From Nonlabens sp. (lineage in GTDB: Bacteria; Bacteroidota; Bacteroidia; Flavobacteriales; Flavobacteriaceae): a stretch of DNA of 9,654 nt. Of this stretch, positions 1 through 7,571 are shown in pieces (position 1 is the stretch's first letter; every line of letters begins with the position of its first letter). Both the position numbers and the translations under genes were made by a program. The stretch is from assembly GCA_030731685.1 (NCBI GenBank), contig JANQTO010000488.1, forward strand, positions 1-9,654. Direction: 5' to 3'. The notes beneath the pieces were generated by a model that was not told the DNA's origin, ran no database searches, and was given only the letters and a program-made list of their open reading frames with translations.

Positions 1-1814
1 TGGTTTTGTGGGTCTATGGTTACTTCTTGAATATCACTGCTTTTTACTCCTGGAAGTGAAAGTGTGTATAGCGGGTAAGCCCAAGCCCAGTCTGCAGCTA
101 CTAGGGTAGTGCGGTCTGTTTTTTTCTGGTTGCGCATTTCTTCTAATGGAATATATACTTTTTTCTCGCTGCCATTTTTCATGGTTACGGTCAAGTCTAG
201 CGGCATAGGCATTTGACCTTTGCGTTCTAGTGTGATTGCGGCATTGCCGTTCTCGTCTTCAAGCGCTGCAACTGCATAATCTATGGTGTTTGTAGTCTGA
301 GTAAAATCTACGAGATACCAGTCTAGCTCAAAACCACTTACACGCTCTGCAACGCGTTTAAAATCGTTTGGGTCTGGATGCTTAAATTTCCACTGGTTGT
401 AGTATTCTAAAATCACCTGGTCACGTACATCATCGCCTATAATATAACCTAGCTGCGCTAGAAAGGTTGCTCCTTTACTATAAGCACTTGCACCGTATGC
501 ACGGTTAAATTCATAACGGTCAGCATGTGTAGAAAGTGGTTGTTCTTTACCTGAAGTCGCAAGGCCTATGTAACCTCTTATGGAATTAGCCTGTGGGTCG
601 TTTGAGCGCTCGTCCATGATGACATTCATCGCCTCGTCAGATATGAAGCTGGTAAAACCTTCATCCATCCACTCGTGCTTAGACTCGTTTGTAGCAAGTA
701 TATGCTGGAACCATGCATGTGCCATTTCATGTGCCGTAACACCTACCAGGCTGCCAAAACTGCGTTCACCCGTTATAAGGGTACACATCGCATACTCCAT
801 ACCACCATCGCCACCTTGTATAACGCTGTATTGTTTGTATGGATATTGTCCTACATTTTCATTGTAAAACTTGAGCATTGCCGCAGTTTTAGGTTGTAGG
901 TCTTTCCAGTTTTTGCGTATAGCGTCGTTGTCTTTATAAAAGAAATGAAGGTCAACGCCGTTTTCTCCTTTGTAAATGTCGTGAACAAATTTAGGGTCTG
1001 CACCCCAAGCAAAGTCATGAACCATAGGTGCGTTAAAATGCCAAGTAAGTTTGCCATTGCGACCAGCTGCTGGACCGCTGTTTGGCTTATCGTAACCGTG
1101 ACCTATCTCTTTAGGATTTTGTAAGTAACCTGTTCCACCTACGGTGTAGCTTTTATCTAAGGTTAATTTTACGTCAAAATCACCCCAAACGCCATGAAAT
1201 TCACGACCTATGTATGGGTTTGCATGCCAGCCTTCTTTATCAAATTCTGCTAGTTTAGGATACCATTGTGTCATGGAAAGTGCAACACCTTCTTTATTGT
1301 TACGACCACTACGACGTATTTGTACTGGAACTTGACCATTAAAATCTAACGTAAGTGTTGTAGACGCGCCAGGATCACGTGCTTTTGCAAGTTTCACTAC
1401 GAGTATAGTGCCTTCTTCTCTGGTTTCTAGTGCTTTTCCATCCTGTTTAAGGTTTGCAATTTTTAAATAACCTATTTCGTTAGGAGACAATGCCGCGATG
1501 CGTGAACCTACACGTGGGTCTGGGTCTGTAATGGTTCTAGAACGCACGTCCATTTCACTACCTGGTTGAAAGGCATTGAAGAAAAGGTGGTAATAAACCC
1601 TGTCAAGCGTTTCAGGCGAGTTGTTTGTGTAAACGAGCGTTTGGTCACCGGTATATTGGTAATTATTCACGTTCATGTCCACATTCATCTTGTAGTCGAC
1701 ATGTTGTTGCCAGTAGGTGCTGTCGTTATTGCTCACAGCAGTTGTACCACTTTGTGAAGAACTACATGCAGCAAGTGTGAACGCTGTAGCAAGCGCTATA
1801 ATAATCTTTTTCAT
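1..1814 (-). CDS. M1-family zinc metallopeptidase (aminopeptidase), lipoprotein, C-terminus cut by window edge
   Basis: Probable zinc aminopeptidase of the M1 (gluzincin) family, removing N-terminal residues from peptides outside the cytoplasm. My translation from ATG at 1814 gives 604 codons with no stop before the window edge. It opens with a lipoprotein signal (MKKIIIALATAFTLAAC; lipobox LAAC, Cys17). The substrate-binding motif GGMEY is at 337-341, the zinc site is H362-E363-M-A-H366 with E385 in WMDEGF exactly 18 residues on (HExxH-x18-E), and the likely catalytic Tyr is Y445 in AYSKG. All catalytic parts are therefore inside the window. The visible end (IDPQN) resembles the close of roughly 600-640-residue bacterial M1 proteins, so perhaps only a short tail is missing; that is inference from memory of the family. 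No Shine-Dalgarno is visible. The start is set by the signal peptide. It follows the S8 protease gene on the same strand but is separated from it by a terminator. Confidence 0.93.
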   Translation of the reverse strand, partial: MKKIIIALATAFTLAACSSSQSGTTAVSNNDSTYWQQHVDYKMNVDMNVNNYQYTGDQTLVYTNNSPETLDRVYYHLFFNAFQPGSEMDVRSRTITDPDPRVGSRIAALSPNEIGYLKIANLKQDGKALETREEGTILVVKLAKARDPGASTTLTLDFNGQVPVQIRRSGRNNKEGVALSMTQWYPKLAEFDKEGWHANPYIGREFHGVWGDFDVKLTLDKSYTVGGTGYLQNPKEIGHGYDKPNSGPAAGRNGKLTWHFNAPMVHDFAWGADPKFVHDIYKGENGVDLHFFYKDNDAIRKNWKDLQPKTAAMLKFYNENVGQYPYKQYSVIQGGDGGMEYAMCTLITGERSFGSLVGVTAHEMAHAWFQHILATNESKHEWMDEGFTSFISDEAMNVIMDERSNDPQANSIRGYIGLATSGKEQPLSTHADRYEFNRAYGASAYSKGATFLAQLGYIIGDDVRDQVILEYYNQWKFKHPDPNDFKRVAERVSGFELDWYLVDFTQTTNTIDYAVAALEDENGNAAITLERKGQMPMPLDLTVTMKNGSEKKVYIPLEEMRNQKKTDRTTLVAADWAWAYPLYTLSLPGVKSSDIQEVTIDPQN

Positions 1815-1854
1815 GAATCAAATAAATTTTTAGCTAAGATAAGGATTATGGGAA

Positions 1855-1876
1855 TTACGCTTTCGCGAAAGCGTAA
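1855..1876. repeat. 22-bp perfect palindrome, intergenic copy of the GCTTTCGCGAAAGC repeat
   Basis: The sequence TTACGCTTTCGCGAAAGCGT plus AA is its own reverse complement over 22 bases. Its central 14 bases, GCTTTCGCGAAAGC, recur at 4110-4123 and 7814-7827. This copy lies between the S8 protease terminator and the M1 peptidase start, about 40 bases upstream of that ATG. On the minus strand it has no T-run after it, so it is not itself a rho-independent terminator. It could be a protein-binding site, a leader hairpin, or one copy of a genome-wide iterated palindrome. Function unknown. Confidence 0.85.
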
Positions 1877-1881
1877 AATTA

Positions 1882-1910
1882 AAAAGCCTGCTCACAAGGA
1901 ACAGGCTTTT
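1882..1910 (-). terminator. Rho-independent terminator of the S8 protease gene
   Basis: A perfect 9-bp stem (AAAAGCCTG at 1882-1890 with CAGGCTTTT at 1902-1910) encloses an 11-base loop. Read on the minus strand, the stem is followed by a T-rich run (TTTTTAATTTT). It begins about 20 bases past the stop codon of the S8 protease gene and separates that gene from the M1 peptidase. On the plus strand only four T residues follow, so it is chiefly a minus-strand terminator. Confidence 0.88.
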
Positions 1911-1929
1911 CATTATAGGTACTATGATT

Positions 1930-3543
1930 CTATAATTTAGAAGCCATAATAAGTGCATTATACAAATTCACCATTTTACCGGAAGTCGTAATGGTATTGA
2001 AGCGTTTTGTGCTCTCGTCGCCCAGGTTTACGTTTGCAGTAGTACTTAAACCGCTATCCATAAGCAGTTGTTTTACCTGTCCAGCGGTAAGTTTAGGATA
2101 TTGGGAGCGTATTACAGCTGCGACACCAGCAACTGCTGGAGACGCCATAGAAGTTCCTTGTAAATTGCGATATTCATTATTAGGCACTGTAGAGTAAATA
2201 GCAACTCCAGGACCAAAAACGTCTACCGTTTGCGCTCCATAATTAGAAAATCCAGCAACTAGGTTAGAACCATATTCATAATTAAGTGCTCCTACAGTTA
2301 GGAAGTTGTCAGAGATATTAGGCTGCGTTCCTACTTGGTCCTGTGGATACACTTGGTTTTTATCTAAATCGATACCTTCATTACCTGCCGCATTTACAAT
2401 AAGCACGTCTTTTGCAGCAGCATATTTAATGGCGTCCCACACCCATTCTGGATGTGTAGAGTGGTATTTACCGAAACTGGTATTAATAACCTTTGCACCG
2501 TTATCCACCGCATAGCGTATAGCCATCGCGATATCCTTGTCGTACTCGTCACCGTCTGGAACGGCACGCACGACCATAATTTTCACGTTGTTTGCAACGC
2601 CATTTACACCTTTACCGTTATCACGTTCTGAAGCGATAATACCAGCAACGTGTGTACCGTGCATGGCGTCTGTTTTCTCTGCATTAGGACCCCAGTAATC
2701 ATTATTACCATAAGGCTTACCATCCCATACATACGGGTCGTTACCTAGTACCGTACGGTAGTTTTTCTTAAGCTTTTCACCGTTCAATAAATCTGTAGCG
2801 TTTGCAATGACACCACCTAGCTCTTCACGTGCGTCTTCAACGGTAGGTACAACACCTAGAAAATAGGTCATCACCTGAACTGATCTTTTAACGGTTTCGT
2901 CGTCGCTTTTTATGGCTTTTACTTCTTCTACCGTGTAGACAGGTTTACCTAAGGTCTTTACGATTACAGCGTCTGCATCATTGATTTGTTGCAAGATTTG
3001 CTCATATTGTTGCTTACTTGCGGTTGCCTCTGCGACTTTTTCATCATATTCTTTTTGCGCTTTTGCAACGATGTCTGCAGGCAACTGTGCTTTGTCGCGA
3101 ACTATGCGCTCGTATTCTAATAGTTCTTCGACAATATCACCTAGGAAATTCCAGCCGTGAACGTCGTCAATATATCCATTGTTATCATCGTCCTTACCAT
3201 TACCCGCAATTTCTTTAGGATTAGTCCATAGAACACCGTCTAGGTCTTCATGCTCGATGTCAATACCTGAGTCTATAACGGCTACCACGGTTGTAGTTCC
3301 TTTTTTACCTTTAAGTAACTCCGTATATGCTCTATTAACACTCATACCAGGTACGGTGTCAGCAACAAGGTCTAGGTCTTTCCAGTTATGCAGTTGGTCC
3401 TCTGTAAGCGCGGTTGTCTTAATTGGTGTCTGGTCTATGTTTGCAATGGGTGGCGATACTATCGCTAGACCACTACCACAACCAGCAAGCATACCTGCAG
3501 CAACTACTGTCAGGAATGTATTTTTAATAAAGGGATTCATCAT
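1930..3543 (-). CDS. Subtilisin-like serine protease (S8 family), lipoprotein with large Asp-His insert
   Basis: Secreted, lipid-anchored serine endopeptidase of the subtilase (S8) family, 537 aa. A lipoprotein signal ends in the lipobox LAGC with Cys22. The catalytic Asp is D91 (VAVIDSG), His is H295 (HGTHVAG), the oxyanion Asn is N388 (AAGNEG) and Ser is S465 (GTSMASP), so the triad is complete. An Asp/Asn-rich stretch at 115-127 (NGKDDDNNGYIDD) followed by GWNF is typical of many bacterial subtilases and probably binds calcium. Between about residue 134 and 290 sits an insert of some 155 residues. Its first part (about 138-195) is rich in charged and Ala/Gln residues and looks like a coiled coil. 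No C-terminal secretion-sorting domain is visible; the protein ends soon after the catalytic domain. Two adjacent ATGs (3543 and 3540) are both possible starts. It has its own promoter and its own terminator, so it is likely monocistronic. Confidence 0.95.
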   Translation of the reverse strand: MMNPFIKNTFLTVVAAGMLAGCGSGLAIVSPPIANIDQTPIKTTALTEDQLHNWKDLDLVADTVPGMSVNRAYTELLKGKKGTTTVVAVIDSGIDIEHEDLDGVLWTNPKEIAGNGKDDDNNGYIDDVHGWNFLGDIVEELLEYERIVRDKAQLPADIVAKAQKEYDEKVAEATASKQQYEQILQQINDADAVIVKTLGKPVYTVEEVKAIKSDDETVKRSVQVMTYFLGVVPTVEDAREELGGVIANATDLLNGEKLKKNYRTVLGNDPYVWDGKPYGNNDYWGPNAEKTDAMHGTHVAGIIASERDNGKGVNGVANNVKIMVVRAVPDGDEYDKDIAMAIRYAVDNGAKVINTSFGKYHSTHPEWVWDAIKYAAAKDVLIVNAAGNEGIDLDKNQVYPQDQVGTQPNISDNFLTVGALNYEYGSNLVAGFSNYGAQTVDVFGPGVAIYSTVPNNEYRNLQGTSMASPAVAGVAAVIRSQYPKLTAGQVKQLLMDSGLSTTANVNLGDESTKRFNTITTSGKMVNLYNALIMASKL

Positions 3544-3562
3544 GTTATAATGTATTTATGGT

Positions 3563-3594
3563 CAAAGTTAAGGAACTTATTAGATACTCTCAAA
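3563..3594 (-). promoter_or_regulatory. Bacteroidota-type promoter for the S8 protease
   Basis: On the minus strand the bases read TTTG (3594-3591), a 20-base spacer, then TAACTTTG (3570-3563). This is an exact match to the Bacteroidota housekeeping sigma consensus TTTG / TAnnTTTG at normal spacing. The start of transcription would fall near 3556, leaving a leader of about 13-15 bases before the ATG. It lies in the 94-base gap after the metallo-hydrolase gene. That gap holds no convincing terminator, so some read-through from upstream is possible. Confidence 0.72.
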
Positions 3595-3637
3595 CAGGTT
3601 TAGAGCACTCGCAAACATTCAAGCAAGCAAGCGATTT

Positions 3638-4486
3638 TTAGAAAAAGTCGGCAAAAGTGAACACCTTGTCCAGTCGCACGCCTTTTTCTGTATGTTTTAC
3701 GGTAATAATTTCATGCGCTGGGTCATGTTCTAGGATGAGGTAATATCCATTAGTAGCTGCCTCATTGAGAAATGCACTTTTTTCGTCCAGCGTTAACAAC
3801 GGTCTGGTGTCATAACCCATCACAAACGGAATAGGAATGTGGCCAGCAGTAGGCAAGAGGTCTGCCATGAAGACAAAAGTTTTGTCTTTTATCGTAATAT
3901 GCGGAATCATCATTTTCTCCGTATGACCATCTACAAAGAGAATATCAAAACCCATTGCGGTGTTCTTTTCAAAAACCTGCGTCTGTGGTATAAATTCCAG
4001 CTGACCGCTTTCTTGTATGGGCATGATATTCTCTTTTAAGAAACTTGCTTTTTCCCGAGCGTTAGGAACCGTTGCCCAGTTCCAGTGATTGCGGTTTGTG
4101 TGGAATTTCGCTTTCGCGAAAGCAGGCTCAAAACCATCACCCTTCTTTTGAATCACGCCACCGCAGTGGTCAAAGTGTAGGTGCGTCAGGAAAACGTCAG
4201 TAATATCATCTCTGGAAAATCCTGCCTTTTTAAGGGAGCTGTCCAGGTCAAAACGGTGGTCCATGTAGTAATAGCCGAAGAATTTCTCGTCCTGTTTGTT
4301 GCCCATGCCAGCGTCAAGCAGTGTCAACCTATCACCGTCTTCTATAAGCAGGCAACGTGCCGCCATATCTATCATGTTGTTAGAGTCTGCTGGGTTTGTG
4401 CGTTGCCACAGGCTTTTAGGCACCACGCCGAACATCGCGCCGCCGTCGAGTTTAAAATTTCCTGCTTCTATGGAGTGGAGTTTCAT
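3638..4486 (-). CDS. Metallo-beta-lactamase-fold hydrolase, lactonase-like
   Basis: A 282-aa metallo-beta-lactamase-fold enzyme with no signal peptide, so probably cytoplasmic. The dinuclear metal site is complete: H102-x-H104-x-D106-H107 (THLHFDHCGG), H188 (DGHT), the bridging D209 (MADL) and H254 (LEHD). This ligand order is that of the AHL-lactonase / COG0491-type hydrolases. The actual substrate (acyl-homoserine lactone, another lactone or ester) cannot be told from sequence. The N-terminal stretch GGAMFGVVPKSLW (15-27) is, from memory, common in this subgroup. The gene starts 29 bases after the stop of the serine hydrolase gene with no promoter match between, suggesting co-transcription. 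Oddity: codons for residues 122-126 (AFAKA) are made by a copy of the GCTTTCGCGAAAGC palindrome, sitting between the HxHxDH motif and the rest of the fold. Confidence 0.92.
   Translation of the reverse strand: MKLHSIEAGNFKLDGGAMFGVVPKSLWQRTNPADSNNMIDMAARCLLIEDGDRLTLLDAGMGNKQDEKFFGYYYMDHRFDLDSSLKKAGFSRDDITDVFLTHLHFDHCGGVIQKKGDGFEPAFAKAKFHTNRNHWNWATVPNAREKASFLKENIMPIQESGQLEFIPQTQVFEKNTAMGFDILFVDGHTEKMMIPHITIKDKTFVFMADLLPTAGHIPIPFVMGYDTRPLLTLDEKSAFLNEAATNGYYLILEHDPAHEIITVKHTEKGVRLDKVFTFADFF
4110..4123. repeat. GCTTTCGCGAAAGC palindrome, copy inside the metallo-hydrolase gene
   Basis: Exact 14-bp palindrome, preceded on the plus strand by C so that the 15-mer CGCTTTCGCGAAAGC is shared with the other two copies. 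The palindrome does not extend further (C at 4109 faces A at 4124). Read in the gene, on the minus strand, it supplies the codons GCT TTC GCG AAA GC, giving Ala-Phe-Ala-Lys-Ala. Confidence 0.85.
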
Positions 4487-4515
4487 GGGATTGTGTTTTG
4501 GAATGTAATGGCAAA

Positions 4516-5562
4516 TTACTCATTTAAACTTTTAACAAGTTCCATGAGTGCCGTATGTGTTTTAAATGTTGTTTTAAAATCATTTAATTTATAAGCCGTG
4601 TTTTCTAGAATCACTAGATTTATATCTTTTTCAGGATAATAATGACAAGAAGACACAAAGCCTGGCGCATAACCTAACGCACCTATTTGCTTTTTTGCTT
4701 CTCCTTCTTTAAAAAGCAAACCATAACCATATTCTATAGTTGAAAAGATAGGATGCTGTCGCGTTGCATATCTAGTGCTCATTAATTCTAGTGTTTCTGC
4801 CTTAACAAGTTTTCCAGAATGTAAAAGGATGTTCCATTTATTTAAGTCAGAAACTGTAGAAATAAAGGAGCCTGCAGCGACAAAATTATCTAAACTATTT
4901 GTTGCATAATTAAGGGTGCCGTTTTCATCTTGCTCATAACCCTTAACCAGATTTTTGTATTGCTTATTATAAGGATGGAATGTATTTGTTAATTCATGCA
5001 CATTAAATAATGCAGTACTTAATTGTTCAAAGGTTTTACCAGTTACTTTCTCTAGGATATGAGCAAGTAATTCAAATCCTAATTGTGAATATTGAAATTG
5101 TGAGCCTGGTTTAAATTCTAACGGTTTTTGTATATCTACTATTCCATGAGTATGCGTTAGTAAATGATGTATTGTCACATCTTTAGTCCACGGTTGGTTT
5201 ATATCAGTAAGATATTCATTTATAGTGTCTTCTAGTTTAATAGCTCCAAGTTCATAAGATTGTAGTACCAGCACCGCTGTTATTTGCTTACTAATAGAGC
5301 CTATAACGAACTGACTGTTCAGAGATAAAAGCGTTTTATTCTCAAAATCTGCATAGCCTGTGGAATTACTATATAATGTGTTGTTCCCCTTTGTTAGTAG
5401 CACGACTCCGTTAAAATTATTGGACTTTATAACGGTATCAATACTCTTTTTAAGCTGATTTTCGTTTTTGACTGTATTTTTGTTCGTAACATGACAAGAA
5501 CCAAGAAGAATACATGCGGTAAGAACGTATTTACTGAGTTTAATAATAATTTTTAAGGACAC
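4516..5562 (-). CDS. Serine hydrolase, class C beta-lactamase / penicillin-binding-protein-like, lipoprotein
   Basis: A 348-aa serine hydrolase of the beta-lactamase class C / DD-peptidase-like fold (Pfam Beta-lactamase type), lipid-anchored outside the cytoplasm through the lipobox LGSC (Cys23). The nucleophile motif SxxK is S89-I-S-K92 within FVIGSISKQIT. The family features LLTHTHGI (134-141) and the second motif, here Y158-S-Q160 in YSQLGFELLAHILE, are present. The second motif is usually YxN, so Asn is replaced by Gln. The third motif (KTG, or HxG in esterase-like members) is not evident; the matching place reads GALGYAPGF (294-302). The family includes esterases, D-aminopeptidases and PBP4-like enzymes, so the substrate is open and true beta-lactam resistance is not implied. 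The start must be GTG at 5562: a stop lies two codons upstream and there is no in-frame ATG before residue 261. The gene looks AT-richer than its neighbours. Confidence 0.88.
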   Translation of the reverse strand: MSLKIIIKLSKYVLTACILLGSCHVTNKNTVKNENQLKKSIDTVIKSNNFNGVVLLTKGNNTLYSNSTGYADFENKTLLSLNSQFVIGSISKQITAVLVLQSYELGAIKLEDTINEYLTDINQPWTKDVTIHHLLTHTHGIVDIQKPLEFKPGSQFQYSQLGFELLAHILEKVTGKTFEQLSTALFNVHELTNTFHPYNKQYKNLVKGYEQDENGTLNYATNSLDNFVAAGSFISTVSDLNKWNILLHSGKLVKAETLELMSTRYATRQHPIFSTIEYGYGLLFKEGEAKKQIGALGYAPGFVSSCHYYPEKDINLVILENTAYKLNDFKTTFKTHTALMELVKSLNE

Positions 5563-5632
5563 TACTTAACAGGTTTAATGAACCATAAAATTAGACCTAT
5601 TTTAGGTTAGCATAAGAATTTAACTTACAAAA

Positions 5633-5655
5633 AACGCCCAGTAAATCTGGGCGTT
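5633..5655 (-). terminator. Rho-independent terminator of lepA
   Basis: A perfect 9-bp GC-rich stem (AACGCCCAG at 5633-5641 with CTGGGCGTT at 5647-5655) closes a 5-base loop. On the minus strand it is followed at once by TTTTTTG. It lies 22 bases after the lepA stop codon and separates lepA from the serine hydrolase gene, which must therefore have its own promoter in the roughly 70 bases at 5563-5632; I could not identify a good consensus match there. A weaker T-run on the plus side (CATTTTTT) means some bidirectional activity is possible. Confidence 0.93.
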
Positions 5656-5677
5656 CATTTTTTATAAAAGAGTGGTG

Positions 5678-7477
5678 TTAATCATTCAGCTTCAAAACCG
5701 CCATAAATGCCTCCTGCGGTATCTCTACATTACCTACCTGACGCATACGTTTTTTACCTTTCTTTTGTTTTTCTAGGAGTTTACGTTTACGGGATATATC
5801 ACCACCATAACATTTTGCGGTTACGTCTTTACGTAGGGCTTTGATGGTTTCACGCGAAATGATTTTTGCACCTATCGCCGCCTGTATAGGAATATCAAAT
5901 TGTTGTCTTGGGATAAGCTGGCGCAGTTTCTCACACATTTTCTTGCCTATATTGTAGGCATTGTCTTGGTGAATAAGGGCACTTAACGCATCTACGGGTT
6001 GCGCGTTCAATAGAATATCGACACGTACCAGTTTTGAGGTGCGCATGCCTATAGGTGTATAGTCAAAAGATGCATAGCCTTTTGAAACAGTCTTTAAACG
6101 GTCGTAGAAGTCAAAAACGATTTCGGCAAGTGGCATGTCAAAAGTCAGTTCTACACGTTCTGTAGTTAAATAAGTTTGGTTAGTAACCACACCGCGTTTC
6201 TCTATACATAAAGACATCACATTACCTACAAAGTCAGACTTTGTGATGATGGTCGCTTTGATAAAAGGCTCTTCTACACGGTTAAGCGTAGACGGTTCTG
6301 GTAAGTCGGTCGGGTTGTTAACGATGAGGATGTCGTTAGGATTTTTGTTTGTAAAAGCGTGATAAGAAACGTTAGGAACCGTAGTGATAACGGTCATGTC
6401 AAACTCGCGTTCCAGTCGCTCCTGAATAATCTCAAGGTGCAACATTCCTAAAAACCCACAACGGAAACCAAATCCAAGTGCCGCACTGCTCTCTGCTTGA
6501 AAAACAAGCGATGCATCGTTCAATTGTAGTTTTTCCATACTGCTGCGCAGGTCTTCATAATCCTCTGTGTCTACAGGATAAATACCTGCAAAAACCATAG
6601 GTTTTACATCTTCAAAACCACCTATCGCGTTTGTAGTAGGGTTTATAGCATCTGTAATCGTGTCACCTACTTTTACTTCTTTGGCCTCTTTAATACCGGT
6701 GATGAGGTAACCTACATCGCCTGCCTTAATTTCTTTTTTAGCTACTTGATTAAGCTTTAAAGTTCCTACCTCGTCAGCATAATAGGTCTGTCCGGTTGCT
6801 ACAAATTTAATTTGTTGGCCTTTTTTAATAGAACCGTTTATAACTCTAAATATGGTTTCTACACCTCTAAACTGGTTGTAGTGTGAGTCAAAAACGAGTG
6901 CCTGCAACGGCTCGTCCACATTGCCTTTAGGCGCTGGAATACGCTCTATAATGGCGTCTAGAATATCTTGAATTCCCAAGCCTGTTTTTGCACTTGCAGG
7001 AATTATTTCTTCGCGTTTACAACCTAGTAAGTCTACGATGTCATCCTTTACTTCTTCAGGATTTGCACTCGGTAGGTCTATCTTATTCAGTACCGGAATA
7101 ATTTCTAAATCATTTTCCAGCGCTAGATATAGATTTGAAATGGTTTGAGCCTGTATACTTTGTGCGGCATCTACAATGAGTAGTGCACCTTCACAGGCAG
7201 CGATAGAACGCGATACTTCATAGGAAAAATCTACGTGTCCAGGTGTGTCTATGAGATTGAGGATATATTCTTGCCCGTCTGGAGCGGTATAATCCATTTG
7301 GATTGCATGGGATTTAATCGTGATTCCACGTTCACGTTCCAGGTCCATATTATCTAGCAATTGCGCTTTAGATTCACGCTCAGTAACCGTATTTGTAGCC
7401 CCTAAAAGCCTGTCGGCCAGGGTACTCTTACCGTGGTCTATGTGCGCGATAATACAAAAATTGCGTATGTTCTTCAT
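5678..7477 (-). CDS. lepA: Elongation factor 4 (LepA), ribosome-associated GTPase
   Basis: LepA/EF4 is a cytoplasmic translation GTPase related to EF-G; it binds the ribosome and has been linked to back-translocation and to initiation or subunit maturation. The product is 599 aa, the usual length. With Met1 at 7477, the P-loop is AHIDHGKST (11-19), the effector region holds RGITI (50-54), G3 is DTPGH (77-81), G4 is NKID (131-134) and G5 is SAK (162-164). The LepA-specific C-terminal domain closes the protein, with the signature [20 protein letters not shown] from 558 and the end at 599. The reading frame stays open upstream to TTG at 7498 and ATG at 7483. I chose ATG 7477 because LepA proteins typically open [19 protein letters not shown], and because a promoter -7 box overlaps the TTG. 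It is flanked by an envelope hydrolase and a divergent receptor, with no lepB neighbour. Confidence 0.98.
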   Translation of the reverse strand: MKNIRNFCIIAHIDHGKSTLADRLLGATNTVTERESKAQLLDNMDLERERGITIKSHAIQMDYTAPDGQEYILNLIDTPGHVDFSYEVSRSIAACEGALLIVDAAQSIQAQTISNLYLALENDLEIIPVLNKIDLPSANPEEVKDDIVDLLGCKREEIIPASAKTGLGIQDILDAIIERIPAPKGNVDEPLQALVFDSHYNQFRGVETIFRVINGSIKKGQQIKFVATGQTYYADEVGTLKLNQVAKKEIKAGDVGYLITGIKEAKEVKVGDTITDAINPTTNAIGGFEDVKPMVFAGIYPVDTEDYEDLRSSMEKLQLNDASLVFQAESSAALGFGFRCGFLGMLHLEIIQERLEREFDMTVITTVPNVSYHAFTNKNPNDILIVNNPTDLPEPSTLNRVEEPFIKATIITKSDFVGNVMSLCIEKRGVVTNQTYLTTERVELTFDMPLAEIVFDFYDRLKTVSKGYASFDYTPIGMRTSKLVRVDILLNAQPVDALSALIHQDNAYNIGKKMCEKLRQLIPRQQFDIPIQAAIGAKIISRETIKALRKDVTAKCYGGDISRKRKLLEKQKKGKKRMRQVGNVEIPQEAFMAVLKLND

Positions 7478-7495
7478 AGTCATTATATACAAGTG

Positions 7496-7503
7496 CAAAT
7501 ATA
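7496..7503 (-). promoter_or_regulatory. Probable -7 box of the lepA promoter
   Basis: On the minus strand the bases read TATATTTG, an exact match to the Bacteroidota -7 consensus TAnnTTTG. Transcription would start near 7489, giving lepA a leader of about 12 bases before ATG 7477. No TTTG or TTG is seen at the expected -33 distance, so the call rests on one half of the promoter only. Confidence 0.45.
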
Positions 7504-7571
7504 ATCTAAATAGCCGCGGGATATTTGGCTGGGCTTTTCTATTTTAGCGAGTTAATTAATTGCTTCGCTCT

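Noticed and set aside
798..804. GGMEY instead of the classic GAMEN motif in the M1 peptidase, considered as a defect
   Set aside because: From memory, GGMEY is common in the bacterial M1 subgroup this protein belongs to, and the zinc ligands are complete, so it is not an inactivating change.
1819..1826. TTTATTTG (minus strand) as the -7 box of the M1 peptidase
   Set aside because: It has one mismatch and sits only four bases from the ATG, which would place the transcript start at or inside the start codon.
3179..3550. Plus-strand open frame of 123 codons opposite the S8 protease start
   Set aside because: It lies wholly antisense to the well-supported S8 gene, has no recognisable domain, and its length is explained by the codon bias of the opposite strand.
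3620..3632. Tandem CAAG repeat (three units plus C) after the metallo-hydrolase stop codon
   Set aside because: Three tetranucleotide units are too few to suggest phase variation. It lies outside the coding region and too far from the promoter spacer to alter it.
4181..4594. Plus-strand open frame of 137 codons across the metallo-hydrolase / serine hydrolase junction
   Set aside because: It is antisense to two genes with intact catalytic motifs; its Cys/His/Val-rich translation resembles no protein family.
7520..7547. GATATTTG and TATTTTAG as possible -7 boxes of the receptor gene
   Set aside because: Each misses a consensus base and neither has a TTTG/TTG at the right upstream distance.
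7546..7569. AGCGA...TCGCT inverted repeat around TTAATTAA just upstream of the receptor ATG
   Set aside because: Arms are only 5 bases and placed unevenly around the centre; chance is a sufficient explanation, though a weak leader hairpin cannot be excluded.
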